64,000 nt of DNA from Methanosarcina barkeri 3 (GCF_000970305.1 NZ_CP009517.1:1302001-1366000); one strand, 5' to 3'; shown: positions 20,822-29,057, counted from the stretch's first letter. Notes: generated by a model not told the origin, from the letters alone. Translations and numbers: made by a program.

Positions 20822-21271
20822 AGCGTCAATAGCGAGCTAAAAAGCTTGACAAATGAAACTTCTGACAGGTATTCCGGTGAGATCGGAGACAAAATTTCAA
20901 AAAAACTGGATAGAACGATGGCAGCTATTCCATGTGGGCTGCCGATAATGCCTCCACACTGGATTTTTACGGTTAATGTGTGGACTTATGAAGCAGTTGG
21001 AATGTATAACGAGTTTAAAGTCAACGATAACGATAATGAAGTTATTCCTAAACCTTACTTTGGGCATAAAGGACAGATGTACATCAGAAAAGATGACTCA
21101 ATCTTACACAATGGAAAATACATTGGAGATAACGTTCCACTAACATTTCAATTTAGTGGGTACTCTACTACTATAGTTGGGCCTGGTCCGAAAGGAGTTG
21201 GAGATAAAACAGGTGGTTCTACTGAAAAATCAGCTGGATATGAAGCTCTTGTTGCGCAGCTTGGTGAATAA
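20822..21271 (+). CDS. Orphan C-terminal module of the large surface protein
   Basis: An open fragment (about 141 residues from a TTG at 20846; homology extends upstream to the stop at 20819) that copies the C-terminus of the large protein. The first part (NETSDRYSGEIGDKISKKLD through PPHWIFTVNVWTYE) is almost identical at the DNA level to 18079-18220. After that the sequence drops to moderate similarity (DNDNEVIPKPYFGHKGQMYI, then GVGDKTGGSTEKSAGYEAL). It has no signal peptide or membrane anchor and no Shine-Dalgarno site, so it may not be expressed on its own. Its stop is 2 nt before sarcinarray 4. The layout resembles an orphan C-terminal cassette that could recombine into the full-length gene. 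Confidence 0.7.
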   Translation, partial: SVNSELKSLTNETSDRYSGEIGDKISKKLDRTMAAIPCGLPIMPPHWIFTVNVWTYEAVGMYNEFKVNDNDNEVIPKPYFGHKGQMYIRKDDSILHNGKYIGDNVPLTFQFSGYSTTIVGPGPKGVGDKTGGSTEKSAGYEALVAQLGE

Positions 21272-21273
21272 TC

Positions 21274-21900
21274 ATGAAATTCAGAATTTTTATACTTGGA
21301 ATAGTACTTCTTTTTTTGACAAATGTCGTTTCAGCAAGTTCTCAATATGGTACTATAGATGTTTACTATAATGATCAGCTTTTACCGGGAAAAGAAGTAG
21401 CTAAACCTACACTGAAAATAGGAGAACCGTTTAAAGTAAAAATTGATTTAACATTGAATCAGACATCGATATTATTTGTAAAAATTTGTAGTTTAAGAGT
21501 GGGAGCACCTTATGAAGTTATAACTGGTCCTTCAGAGTTTGATAAAAAGTTATATTTTGAATCTCTAGATCCTGGAACATATACTTACGAATGGACACTA
21601 AAACCAACTGGAGAATGGGAAGGCGGAACAATGCCTGTAAATATTTGGTATCAAATACATAATGTCGGTGAAGATAAACCTCTGGTTCAAGGTGAATTCA
21701 CAGTAGCTTATCCCTATATATCTACAGAGCCTTACGAAGGAGAAATTCCTACTTCTGAGCAGCCTGCATCCGAAGATCAATCTACTTCAGGAAAGCCAGC
21801 CTCAGAAAATTCGTCTTCATCAGCATCTTCACCAGCTTTCAGTTTAATAACTGCAATTTCGGCACTTGTGCTTGTATTCCTCAGATTCTCTCGACAGTAA
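21274..21900 (+). CDS. Sarcinarray-family surface protein 4
   Basis: A 208-residue paralogue with signal peptide (FRIFILGIVLLFLTNVVSAS), SQYGTIDVYYNDQLLPGKEV and core YEWTLKPTGEWEGGTMPVNI. It is the only copy in which AYCTISNEHYEGE has changed, to AYPYISTEPYEGE, so the shared cysteine is missing. The C-terminal anchor is the usual PAFSLITAISALVLVFLRFS. It lies 2 nt after the orphan C-terminal module, so that module and this protein form the second apparent pair. Confidence 0.87.
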   Translation: MKFRIFILGIVLLFLTNVVSASSQYGTIDVYYNDQLLPGKEVAKPTLKIGEPFKVKIDLTLNQTSILFVKICSLRVGAPYEVITGPSEFDKKLYFESLDPGTYTYEWTLKPTGEWEGGTMPVNIWYQIHNVGEDKPLVQGEFTVAYPYISTEPYEGEIPTSEQPASEDQSTSGKPASENSSSSASSPAFSLITAISALVLVFLRFSRQ

Positions 21901-22076
21901 ATGAACTTGAAGCTATTCTGAACTTGAGAGAATCAATATCGATATCAAAACCGGAGTTGCAAATGGAATCTGCGCAGTTATAGTAAACAAAAAGTCATGG
22001 AGATAAAATTGGAGGGTAGGATGAAAAATCAGAAGATTATGAAAACCTTCTGAAAGAGTTAGGGGAGCAAAATAGA
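21901..22076 (+). pseudogene. Decayed C-terminal module copy before sarcinarray 5
   Basis: AATGAACTTGAAGCTATTCT repeats 17942 of the large gene, and GGAGTTGCAAATGGAATCTG repeats the part near 17990-18005. A large deletion joins this to GGAGATAAAATTGGAGGG, which encodes GDKIGG, a stop, then DEKSEDYENLLKELGE, matching the module's end. The frame then runs into the sarcinarray 5 ATG. Confidence 0.72.
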
Positions 22077-22709
22077 ATGAAAATAATATGGGTATGTTTT
22101 TTGTTTGTATTTTTGTTACTTATTCCAAGCGTCGTTCTTGCAGAATCTCCATATGGATCAATGGATGTATATTATAATGACAAACTTTTACCTGGAAAAG
22201 AAACGGCTAAGCCTATTTTAAAAATAGAAGAACCATTTAAAGTAAAAATTAACCTGACAGTATATCAAAAAAGTGACGTTTACGTCTCTTTATCGTGCAT
22301 GGAAAAGGATTCGTTCAAAATTATAAAAGGTCCAACATCAAGAATAGAAGAATACTCGAAACCTGACATCTTAGAAGCAAATTCTTCTAAAGAATACGAA
22401 TGGACTGTTGAACCTACTGAAAAGTGGAGTGGTGGGTCATTGCCTCTAGATATATATTATACAATTCTTGCTCACGGGAAATCTGAACCTCTTGTCAATA
22501 GCGGTTTTACAGTCGCCTACTGTACAATCTCCAACGAACACTACGAAGGAGAAACTCCCACTTCTGAGCAGCCGAAATCAGAAAATAAATCTACCCAGGA
22601 GCAACCATCTTCAGAAAATTCATCTTCTCCAGCATCTGCACCAGCTTTCAGTTTAGTAACTGCGATTTCGGCACTTGTGCTTTTATTCCTCAGATTATCT
22701 CGTCATTGA
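22077..22709 (+). CDS. Sarcinarray-family surface protein 5
   Basis: A 210-residue last member of the array. It has a signal peptide (IIWVCFLFVFLLLIPSVVLA), SPYGSMDVYYNDKLLPGKET, core YEWTVEPTEKWSGGSLPLDI, AYCTISNEHYEGETPTSEQ, a linker and the PAFSLVTAISALVLLFLRLS anchor. No further module copy is seen downstream, so this gene closes the array. Confidence 0.87.
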   Translation: MKIIWVCFLFVFLLLIPSVVLAESPYGSMDVYYNDKLLPGKETAKPILKIEEPFKVKINLTVYQKSDVYVSLSCMEKDSFKIIKGPTSRIEEYSKPDILEANSSKEYEWTVEPTEKWSGGSLPLDIYYTILAHGKSEPLVNSGFTVAYCTISNEHYEGETPTSEQPKSENKSTQEQPSSENSSSPASAPAFSLVTAISALVLLFLRLSRH

Positions 22710-23065
22710 ATATAACCTTCAGATAAGATTTAATGTTGTATCCAGAAGTGATTTCGCATATCCAAAATAGTTAAAGTTCAACATCCTCTAGAACAACACG
22801 CAACAAAAAAGCTAAAAGTCGAATTAAAATATTGGGTTACTTGTATACGATATATAACGCAACAAAGAAATTAAAAAACGAAATAATTTTGGGATAAAAC
22901 AATGTTTGATTCTCTTGATTTTTCTCTGTTTTCTGCCGGATCTTCTAAAATTTGGGAGAAATTTTAACTTTAGTTGATATTTCACTAGTATTGTCAACTA
23001 TTTTTGAATCTAATGGTTTTTCAACTTCATTGCCCTTTATAATTTAGAGTTAAGGGGAGAATTAA
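22710..23065. other. Intergenic region after the sarcinarray cluster
   Basis: A 356-bp AT-rich stretch. It holds a short direct repeat (ATATATAACGCAACAAAGAAATTAAAA near 22850, echoing CACGCAACAAAAAAGCTAAAA at 22798) but no gene. Confidence 0.4.
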
Positions 23066-23263
23066 ATGCGGCTTTCTGCACGTTTTAAAAAGAGAATGCA
23101 CTACTTGGTGATTGCATGTACTGTTCTAACTATTCTTGTTATTATGAATTTATATAGGATTACTGGCGATGTATCTGTATTGGTGGAGGTAGGTGGATGG
23201 CTAGTGGCATTGATGTACGAATATGCGTTCATAAAATCTGCTAAAGACGAGACTTTTGAATAG
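23066..23263 (+). CDS. Small two-helix membrane protein, unknown
   Basis: A 65-residue protein beginning with a basic stretch (RLSARFKKRM). Two hydrophobic helices follow, at about residues 12-29 and 36-55, with an acidic tail. A good Shine-Dalgarno site (AAGGGGAG) lies 6-7 nt before the ATG, which supports translation. No family is recognised. Confidence 0.6.
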   Translation: MRLSARFKKRMHYLVIACTVLTILVIMNLYRITGDVSVLVEVGGWLVALMYEYAFIKSAKDETFE

Positions 23264-23409
23264 GCTTGCTTTTGCAGTAAACGAACTTATCTAATATATA
23301 CATGAAGAAGTCCAATCTTTATCCGTTTTCTTTTAATCTGTGACCTGCACAGACATCGATGATCTAAAATAAACATTGTAAAAACGCTTAAATATTTTTA
23401 ATACTGATA

Positions 23410-23530
23410 TTCATATGCAGACCTATTTCCTAGGTTTGGTCTGTAATCATAAGGAGCAGGTCTTGTTCTTTCCCTGCTCCTCTCAAGCCCGTTGGCGGGA
23501 TTGCTCTTACCTTGCCCATATATCTTTTAC
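23410..23530 (+). ncRNA. Candidate structured RNA segment
   Basis: Three inverted repeats occur close together: AGACC/GGTCT (23419-23442), AGGAGCAGG/CCTGCTCCT (23452-23481, nine perfect pairs) and CCCG/CGGG (23488-23499). A TATA-like AAATATTTTTAA lies about 25 bp upstream of the first. The 14-mer CTCAAGCCCGTTGG and the flanks recur at 28281-28345. No gene follows closely (the next starts at 24120), so this looks more like a free small RNA or a repeat than a 5' leader. The assignment is tentative. Confidence 0.3.
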
Positions 23531-23862
23531 TCGGTCTCAGATAGGCTAACGTTATATACAGTCTTTGACGTAACTGATTTTGTATCTGTGTGTAAGTCTT
23601 ATCTTTATAATTCTCTTTAATTTCTTGCGTATTTCTTTTTCTGCATTTCTTAACACTTATCCTGTGTTCATATCAGTACATATAATACAACTTATTTGTA
23701 TAAACACCATGTTTGAATACGAATAAAAATAAATATAATAAATAAAAATAATTATATACAGATAATTATCAGGCAAAATGGGTAAAAAACCATAGTCCAG
23801 GACAGCGGATAAAGCTCATTTTGTTGAAACGTGAGGATAAACAGTTTCTAAACGCTGCCCAA

Positions 23863-23925
23863 AATGTATGAATGAACTTACCTGTATAGCAAATGTGTGA
23901 ATGAACCTACCTGTATAGCTGTAGA
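23863..23925. repeat. Two-copy direct repeat of about 30 nt
   Basis: ATGTATGAATGAACTTACCT plus GTATAGCAA is repeated almost exactly as ATGTGTGAATGAACCTACCT plus GTATAGCTG. It lies directly before the HTH-like remnant. Confidence 0.7.
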
Positions 23926-23927
23926 AG

Positions 23928-24053
23928 TTGCCGAGATAGTAGGATATCATCCCACAGTCGTAAAAAACAGGCTTTTAAAATAAGCGGAACAAGGTAAATT
24001 AAATAAGAAGCAGATAGGCAGAACATGGGTTTTTAGATCCTTAACTGGAATTT
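23928..24053 (+). pseudogene. Remnant of an HTH (excisionase- or transposase-like) gene
   Basis: One frame reads VEVAEIVGYHPTVVKNRLLK, a stop, then AEQGKLNKKQIGRTWVFRSL before a second stop. The pattern of a helix-turn-helix followed by K-IGRTWVF resembles excisionase-type DNA-binding domains. There is no start codon or intact frame. It could mark a former mobile element just upstream of the GC-rich antiporter gene. Confidence 0.45.
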
Positions 24054-24119
24054 AAAAGATGATAAAAAATAAAACATATTTTTCAAAAATGGTCTTTATG
24101 GTATTACGGAGAATTATAC

Positions 24120-25886
24120 GTGCAAAATCTTGATCTTATCCTCACGTTGACCGGAGGATTTGTTGCAGCTCTGGTGTTTGGCTATCTTACTCATCGCTTC
24201 GGGTTATCACCTATTGTCGGCTACCTGCTGGCCGGTATCATGGTAAGCCCGCATACGCCGGGTTTCGTTGCAAATACGGAACTCGCTGAACAACTGGCCG
24301 AGATCGGGGTTATCCTCCTCATGTTCGGGGTCGGCCTGCAGTTTCATTTCCAGGAATTCTGGGCGGTCAGGCGCATTGCCCTGCCTGGGGCTCTTATCCA
24401 GAGCCTGGCGACGGCGGCATTTGGAGCAATCGTGATGCATACGCTCGGCTGGGGCTGGAAGGTAGGGATCATCTTTGGTCTTGCCATATCGGTTGCAAGT
24501 ACTGTTGTCCTGACCCGGGTCCTCTCGGACAACAACGAAATCCACACCCAGACCGGGCATATTGCCTTGGGCTGGCTGGTAATGGAAGACCTCTTTACTG
24601 TATTTGTCCTGGTGCTGCTCCCTGTTGTACTCGATCCCGGAATTGGCGGAGCAATAGGCATCATGGAAGCTTTTATGCTTACAGCCATAAAAATCATTAT
24701 TTTGCTGGTGTTCACCTTTGCAGTAGGAGGACGGCTTCTTCCACGCTTGCTTACTCATATTGCAAATACCAATTCACAGGAGCTATTTACCCTAGCAGTG
24801 CTGGCAATCGCCCTAGGTATCGCCGTGGGATCGGCTTATATGTTTGATGTCTCAATGGCCCTGGGGGCGTTCCTTGCCGGGATGGTGGTAGGACGATCAG
24901 AATTCAGCACACGGGCCGCAACCGAGGCACTTCCTCTGCGGGATGCATTTGCCGTGCTCTTCTTTGTCTCGATTGGGATGCTCTTTGACTGGAACAGCTT
25001 GATTGAGTCCCCGGTTCTCGTGATAGCCACCCTTGCAATAATCCTGCTGGGCAAACCGTTGGTGGCATTTCTCATTGTTGTCCTGATGCGATACCCACTC
25101 CGGGTTGCGCTCTCTATTGCCCTGATACTTTCCCAAATCGGTGAGTTTTCGTTCATTCTGGCAACGGTAGGAACGAATATGAATATTCTTCCTGCAAATG
25201 CCCAGAATATCCTCGTAGCAGCTGCAATCATCTCAATTACCCTCAATCCACTCCTTTACCGGGCCGGTGGAAAGATAGAACGTTGGCTAAATCGGTGCAT
25301 GCCGGGTCTTACTAATTGTATCCATGCCAGGTGTGCTCCAGCACCGGCTACGAACGGGCAGGAGAACAAGCAATCCGGACAGACCCATGTCATTGTGATC
25401 GGGTACGGGCACGTAGGCCAGACCGTGGTACGGCTGCTCTTGGAGAACGATATCTGCCCGACGATTGTGGAACTGAACATTCAGACGATCCAGTCTCTTC
25501 GTTCCCAGGGATACCGGGCAGTATACGGGGATGCTGCACGCTTCAATACGCTTTCCGAGGCAGGAATCAAGGATGCACATGCACTGGTGCTCAGTGCCTC
25601 CAATGTTAAGGGAGAATGCGAGATTGTCAGGCAGGCACGGGAACTGAACCCCAATATCAGGATCATTGCACGGACTATCTACCTGTCCAACCGGAAAAAA
25701 CTGATTGCTGCAGGGGCAGATGTCATCTTTTCCGATGAGGGCGAAGTGGCGCTCTCGGTTACGGAAATGATTTTAAAACAATTCGGTGCAACACCGGATC
25801 AGATTAACAGGGAGCGTAACCGGGTGCATGAGAGTTTCTATGAAAGTTTCGCCACGCCGCTACAAGTAAAAAAAGAAGAAACTTGA
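24120..25886 (+). CDS. Monovalent cation:proton antiporter-2 (KefB/YbaL-like) with TrkA-N domain
   Basis: A 588-residue CPA2-family transporter. The Na+/H+-exchanger-type membrane domain (about residues 8-385, GYLLAGIMVSPHTPGF and ALGAFLAGMVVGRSEF) is followed by an RCK/TrkA-N nucleotide-binding domain from about residue 415 (HVIVIGYGHVGQTVVRLL, acidic end of the second strand, YGDAARFNTL). The tail is short and lacks a TrkA-C domain. It would move K+ or Na+ against protons under NAD(H) or nucleotide control. The start is GTG with GGAGA upstream. The gene is clearly richer in G+C than its neighbours, with many GCC/CTC/CGG codons, which points to transfer from another lineage. Confidence 0.92.
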   Translation: MQNLDLILTLTGGFVAALVFGYLTHRFGLSPIVGYLLAGIMVSPHTPGFVANTELAEQLAEIGVILLMFGVGLQFHFQEFWAVRRIALPGALIQSLATAAFGAIVMHTLGWGWKVGIIFGLAISVASTVVLTRVLSDNNEIHTQTGHIALGWLVMEDLFTVFVLVLLPVVLDPGIGGAIGIMEAFMLTAIKIIILLVFTFAVGGRLLPRLLTHIANTNSQELFTLAVLAIALGIAVGSAYMFDVSMALGAFLAGMVVGRSEFSTRAATEALPLRDAFAVLFFVSIGMLFDWNSLIESPVLVIATLAIILLGKPLVAFLIVVLMRYPLRVALSIALILSQIGEFSFILATVGTNMNILPANAQNILVAAAIISITLNPLLYRAGGKIERWLNRCMPGLTNCIHARCAPAPATNGQENKQSGQTHVIVIGYGHVGQTVVRLLLENDICPTIVELNIQTIQSLRSQGYRAVYGDAARFNTLSEAGIKDAHALVLSASNVKGECEIVRQARELNPNIRIIARTIYLSNRKKLIAAGADVIFSDEGEVALSVTEMILKQFGATPDQINRERNRVHESFYESFATPLQVKKEET

Positions 25887-26035
25887 CCAGATCCAGCTCC
25901 CTGTCTCTGGTCCCGAAGGACAGGAAAAGCAACCCGGAATAGGCAAGGAACGTTCCATGCCCAACGGAGGATTACTATTCATTTTTCTGCTGGTTAAAAA
26001 TATAAGTATAAATATAAATATGAATATAAATATAA

Positions 26036-26115
26036 ATATAAAATGATACAAATATAAAATGATACAAATATAAAATGATACAAATATAAAATGATACAAA
26101 TACAAAATGATACAC
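26036..26115. repeat. 16-nt tandem repeat AATATAAAATGATACA
   Basis: About five copies follow a shorter ATAAATATAAATATG tract (25998-26040) downstream of the antiporter. A TATA-like look in every unit could create cryptic promoters, but no gene follows on either strand within 250 bp. Confidence 0.85.
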
Positions 26116-26388
26116 TAAAGCCGAAACAGTTGATGCGTTAACCACATTTCGCCATTCGTTTAAGAAACATTAGCTGTCCCTGCTATCGGATCTATAGACC
26201 TTTTCGTATTTTTCTTATTCTAATTTTTTTCGTTTCTTTTTAATCTGTGATCCTCGTAGCATAGAACATATTAAACTTCTTTTCATATTTTCAAAAAAGA
26301 TAAGTGAATAAAAACACATAGGATAGGCTCTAAATAGATTATAAACCCGAGATAGTGGGAAATTTTTAATATGTCCTTATTTTGGAGA

Positions 26389-26997
26389 TTAATTTATCCA
26401 TTTTAATATGACATCAGCATTACGAGCAGGTGCTTTAAGGTTCTGCTTTGTCGGGTATCCGAAAATCAGCGGTGCAATAAGCTTATGACCCTCTGGCACT
26501 CCAACTTCCTTCAGGAATTCAATATCGTAACCCAAACCTTCAGCCAGGCCTATCCAGCAGCTGCCGATTCCTAAAGATTGGGCTGCAAGCATCATATTCT
26601 CAGCAGCTAGAGCACAGTCATGCTCATTGATAACATCAGGGGACGCAAACACTAAAATAAGGACAGGCGCACTATAGAAGATTCGAGTTGACGGTTTAGA
26701 TAAAAATTGCACAAACTTTGCCAGATCCGGGTTTTCGGTATCTTTGTATGCAGCAAGAAAAGCTTTCTTAGCACGGTCATCATATTCCTCGATGAGCTGC
26801 TTATTTTTTATGACAACAAACCGCCATGGCTGCTTATTTACGGCTGTGGGGGCATATGTTCCTGCTCTTATAATCTCTTTGACTATTTCGTCGGAAATCC
26901 CTTTATCAGAAAAATTGCGCACAGATCGCCGTTGATAAATATTGTCCAGCACGGCGTTTGAAATATTTTCTTCGATATTTTTGATATTGTCGGTCAA
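26389..26997 (-). CDS. Nitroreductase-family flavoprotein
   Basis: A 202-residue FMN-dependent nitroreductase-fold protein. Landmarks are IYQRRSVRNFSDKGISDEIV near the N-terminus (phosphate and FMN contacts), AGTYAPTAVNKQPWRFVVI, AAENMMLAAQSLGIGSCWIG and the C-terminal PLIFGYPTKQNLKAPARN. Such enzymes reduce quinones, flavins or nitroaromatics with NAD(P)H or a reduced ferredoxin; the substrate is unknown. Single gene, no operon partner. Confidence 0.9.
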   Translation of the reverse strand: MTDNIKNIEENISNAVLDNIYQRRSVRNFSDKGISDEIVKEIIRAGTYAPTAVNKQPWRFVVIKNKQLIEEYDDRAKKAFLAAYKDTENPDLAKFVQFLSKPSTRIFYSAPVLILVFASPDVINEHDCALAAENMMLAAQSLGIGSCWIGLAEGLGYDIEFLKEVGVPEGHKLIAPLIFGYPTKQNLKAPARNADVILKWIN

Positions 26998-27468
26998 GAA
27001 ATCACCATTAACAGAATGAAGAGTGAATCTATTTAATTGCTATCTCAGATTAAAAATAACGTTTATTGGAAAGAGTCTAAGAGTCAGTAAAGTCGCTACA
27101 ATTAAACTCAATAAAAAGTTTAGTTAATTTGACACTAAGTAATTTGATACTAAGTAATTTGACACTAAGTAATTTGACACTATACAACGGCACTTTCATC
27201 GTAGGCGTCTAAGTTTCTTCATATTGACAAGTGGACTAAAAGCCTGTTCATCCACCAAATTAGCGTCATCTTACTTTGAAATAATTCCCAAAACTTATGC
27301 TTGTTCCTCTAAATCCTGTATTCAAATTGTAAATTGATTTTCTATAAGACCAATTCTGAAAATTTTATTAACATTAAATCTAAGTTAGTTTTAAGATGAG
27401 TTTAGTGTTTAAACTTAGTACATACTTAAGTAGAGTTAGAGTGATCCTATCTATCAGGATGTGACTAC
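26998..27468. other. Intergenic region with 15-nt repeats and a dispersed element
   Basis: Four copies of GTAATTTGACACTAA (27125-27183) lead into an element of about 85 bp (27171-27255) that recurs at 28475-28563. The following 200 bp up to the AhpD-like gene include a TATA-like AACTTAGTACATACTTAAG stretch. No gene is seen. Confidence 0.55.
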
Positions 27469-27825
27469 ATGGATAAGTTCATCAAAGATAAAATAAATCA
27501 AAGCATAAGTGATAGAAAGAAACATCATTCCCGGTTTTCGGAGAATTGCAGTACTTATAGCTCTTTTCTTGAATTAGAAAAGAAAACATTTGAAGCCGGT
27601 TGCCTTTCAAGGAAACATAAAGAACTAATGGCTTTATCTATTTCTATTGTTACTAAATGTGAACCCTGTATTGAATGGCATGTTCAACAGGCTTGTTTAG
27701 CAGGTGCATCAGATAAAGAGATATATGAGACCATAGACGTTGCCATCGAAATGGGAGGTGGCCCAGCGGCTGCATACTCACGATTTGCACTGAATGCACT
27801 GGATTTTCATAAAGAAGAAAAATAG
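27469..27825 (+). CDS. Carboxymuconolactone decarboxylase / AhpD-like protein
   Basis: A 118-residue all-helical protein with the AhpD-type redox motif CEPC followed by IEWHVQQACLAGASDKEI, the usual CxxC-x-x-x-H arrangement. The tail is GGGPAAAYSRFALNAL. AhpD-like proteins act as peroxide-reductase partners or as CxxC peroxidases/disulfide reductases, so a role in oxidative stress is plausible in an anaerobe. No strong Shine-Dalgarno site is seen, but GGATGTGAC precedes the ATG. Confidence 0.88.
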   Translation: MDKFIKDKINQSISDRKKHHSRFSENCSTYSSFLELEKKTFEAGCLSRKHKELMALSISIVTKCEPCIEWHVQQACLAGASDKEIYETIDVAIEMGGGPAAAYSRFALNALDFHKEEK

Positions 27826-28771
27826 AGTTCTTCTACTCTTGAAGTTTCTCATCTGATCGGGACTGAATAATTAGGCGAGGAACTTTAAACCTTAACTTTG
27901 TAAATAGGGAGCATTTTTTTCCAATAATAATGCTCTAGATCATGTTTCGCTCAAAATTGTCAAAACTTAGTTAAAAATAAGTAAAAATGTAAAATTACTC
28001 ATACGTGTGCCTATAATGAATAAACTTTGTCCATATCTCTCAGTTTGTTTCGTAAAAATTCCGACATCCAAAAAACGGATAACATTAAGAATATAACAAT
28101 TTTAGGGAACATGAAAAGAATAGGGAGAAAAAGAGAAAACATGCAAAACTCTGTTGGAAAAAATGATATTAAGAGAACAATACTTGAACTGGTTTATTCC
28201 TTACACGAGAGATAGTTAAGATTTAAAATAAAAGTTAAGTAATAAGAAAATTTTAATGTTAAAACTGACGCTATTACATGGGTAATCAGTTAGGTCTCTT
28301 TTATCTCAAGCCCGTTGGTAGGTTCTGTCTCTCCGTTTATCATATCTTATTTTCCAAGTAAATTTTTAGAATAAATTTGCAGAGTCCGTAAAATTCCTTT
28401 GAGTAAATTCACTAAAAATGCTCACTAAAAATACTCACTAAAAATACTCACTAAAAATACTCACTAAAATAAGCAATTTGACACTAATACAATGTCGCTT
28501 TCATCATGAGCGTCTGAATTTCTGCATATGTTGATGATTGGGTTAAAAGCCTACTCGTTCCGCAAACTATGAGTATATTTGGCTTCTTCTGACCATTTAA
28601 CTCTATTACATTTTGAACCGCTTATAGGTGATCCCTGTTCATTTTATGAGCAAACTCACACAATTATTGTATCAGTGCTATTATTTTTCTCAATAGCAAA
28701 CGTCTAACTATATAGAATACATCCAATAAATATATAAGAAACTAAGTTTCTTTATATTTTGGAGGTATCAA
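27826..28771. other. Long intergenic stretch with repeats and a candidate RNA
   Basis: It contains a possible 62-codon frame (28027-28215) with no family match, a second copy of the putative RNA segment (28281-28345, CTCAAGCCCGTTGG at 28305-28318) and 13-nt tandem repeats ACTCACTAAAAAT (28418-28470). A second copy of the dispersed element follows at 28475-28563. A TATA-like AATAAATATATAAG (about 28725) precedes the ORF at 28772. The stretch looks like accumulated intergenic debris. Confidence 0.5.
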
Positions 28772-28957
28772 GTGGTTCGATTCAAACAAATAACCCAGGA
28801 TCCATACAACTCTTATTTTCAACAAAAGTACTTCGTCTCGAAAGTAACCTCTTTCTCAGTCGATGCACTTGTACTTCCAGACAGATCTCCTTACGGGCTG
28901 CAGATCGCTCTCGTCTGCAGCTCACAAGGTCAAAATAGCAAATTAATAATTGCGTAA
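28772..28957 (+). CDS. Short ORF with a strong ribosome-binding site, unknown or truncated
   Basis: A 61-residue frame starting GTG after a near-perfect GGAGGT Shine-Dalgarno site (5 nt spacing) and a TATA-like box about 45 bp upstream. The N-terminus reads VRFKQITQDPYNSYFQQKYF, and the second half is Ser/Leu-rich. No family is recognised. The strong initiation signals with an undistinguished C-terminus suggest the 5' end of a gene truncated by later rearrangement, followed at once by tandem repeats. Confidence 0.4.
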   Translation: MVRFKQITQDPYNSYFQQKYFVSKVTSFSVDALVLPDRSPYGLQIALVCSSQGQNSKLIIA

Positions 28958-28961
28958 TACT

Positions 28962-29057
28962 TTATGGAAGTTCAGTGATTTTATGGAAGTTTAGTGATTT
29001 TATGGAAGTTTAGTGATTTTATGGAAGTTTAGTGATTTTATGGAAGTTTAGTGATCT
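28962..29057. repeat. 19-nt tandem repeat
   Basis: Five copies of TTTTATGGAAGTTTAGTGA follow the short ORF directly. The remainder up to 29329 shows no gene. Confidence 0.85.

Noticed and set aside
28027-28215. 62-codon frame in the gap after the AhpD-like gene
   Set aside because: No Shine-Dalgarno site, no recognisable fold and lysine/isoleucine-rich composition expected of AT-rich non-coding DNA.
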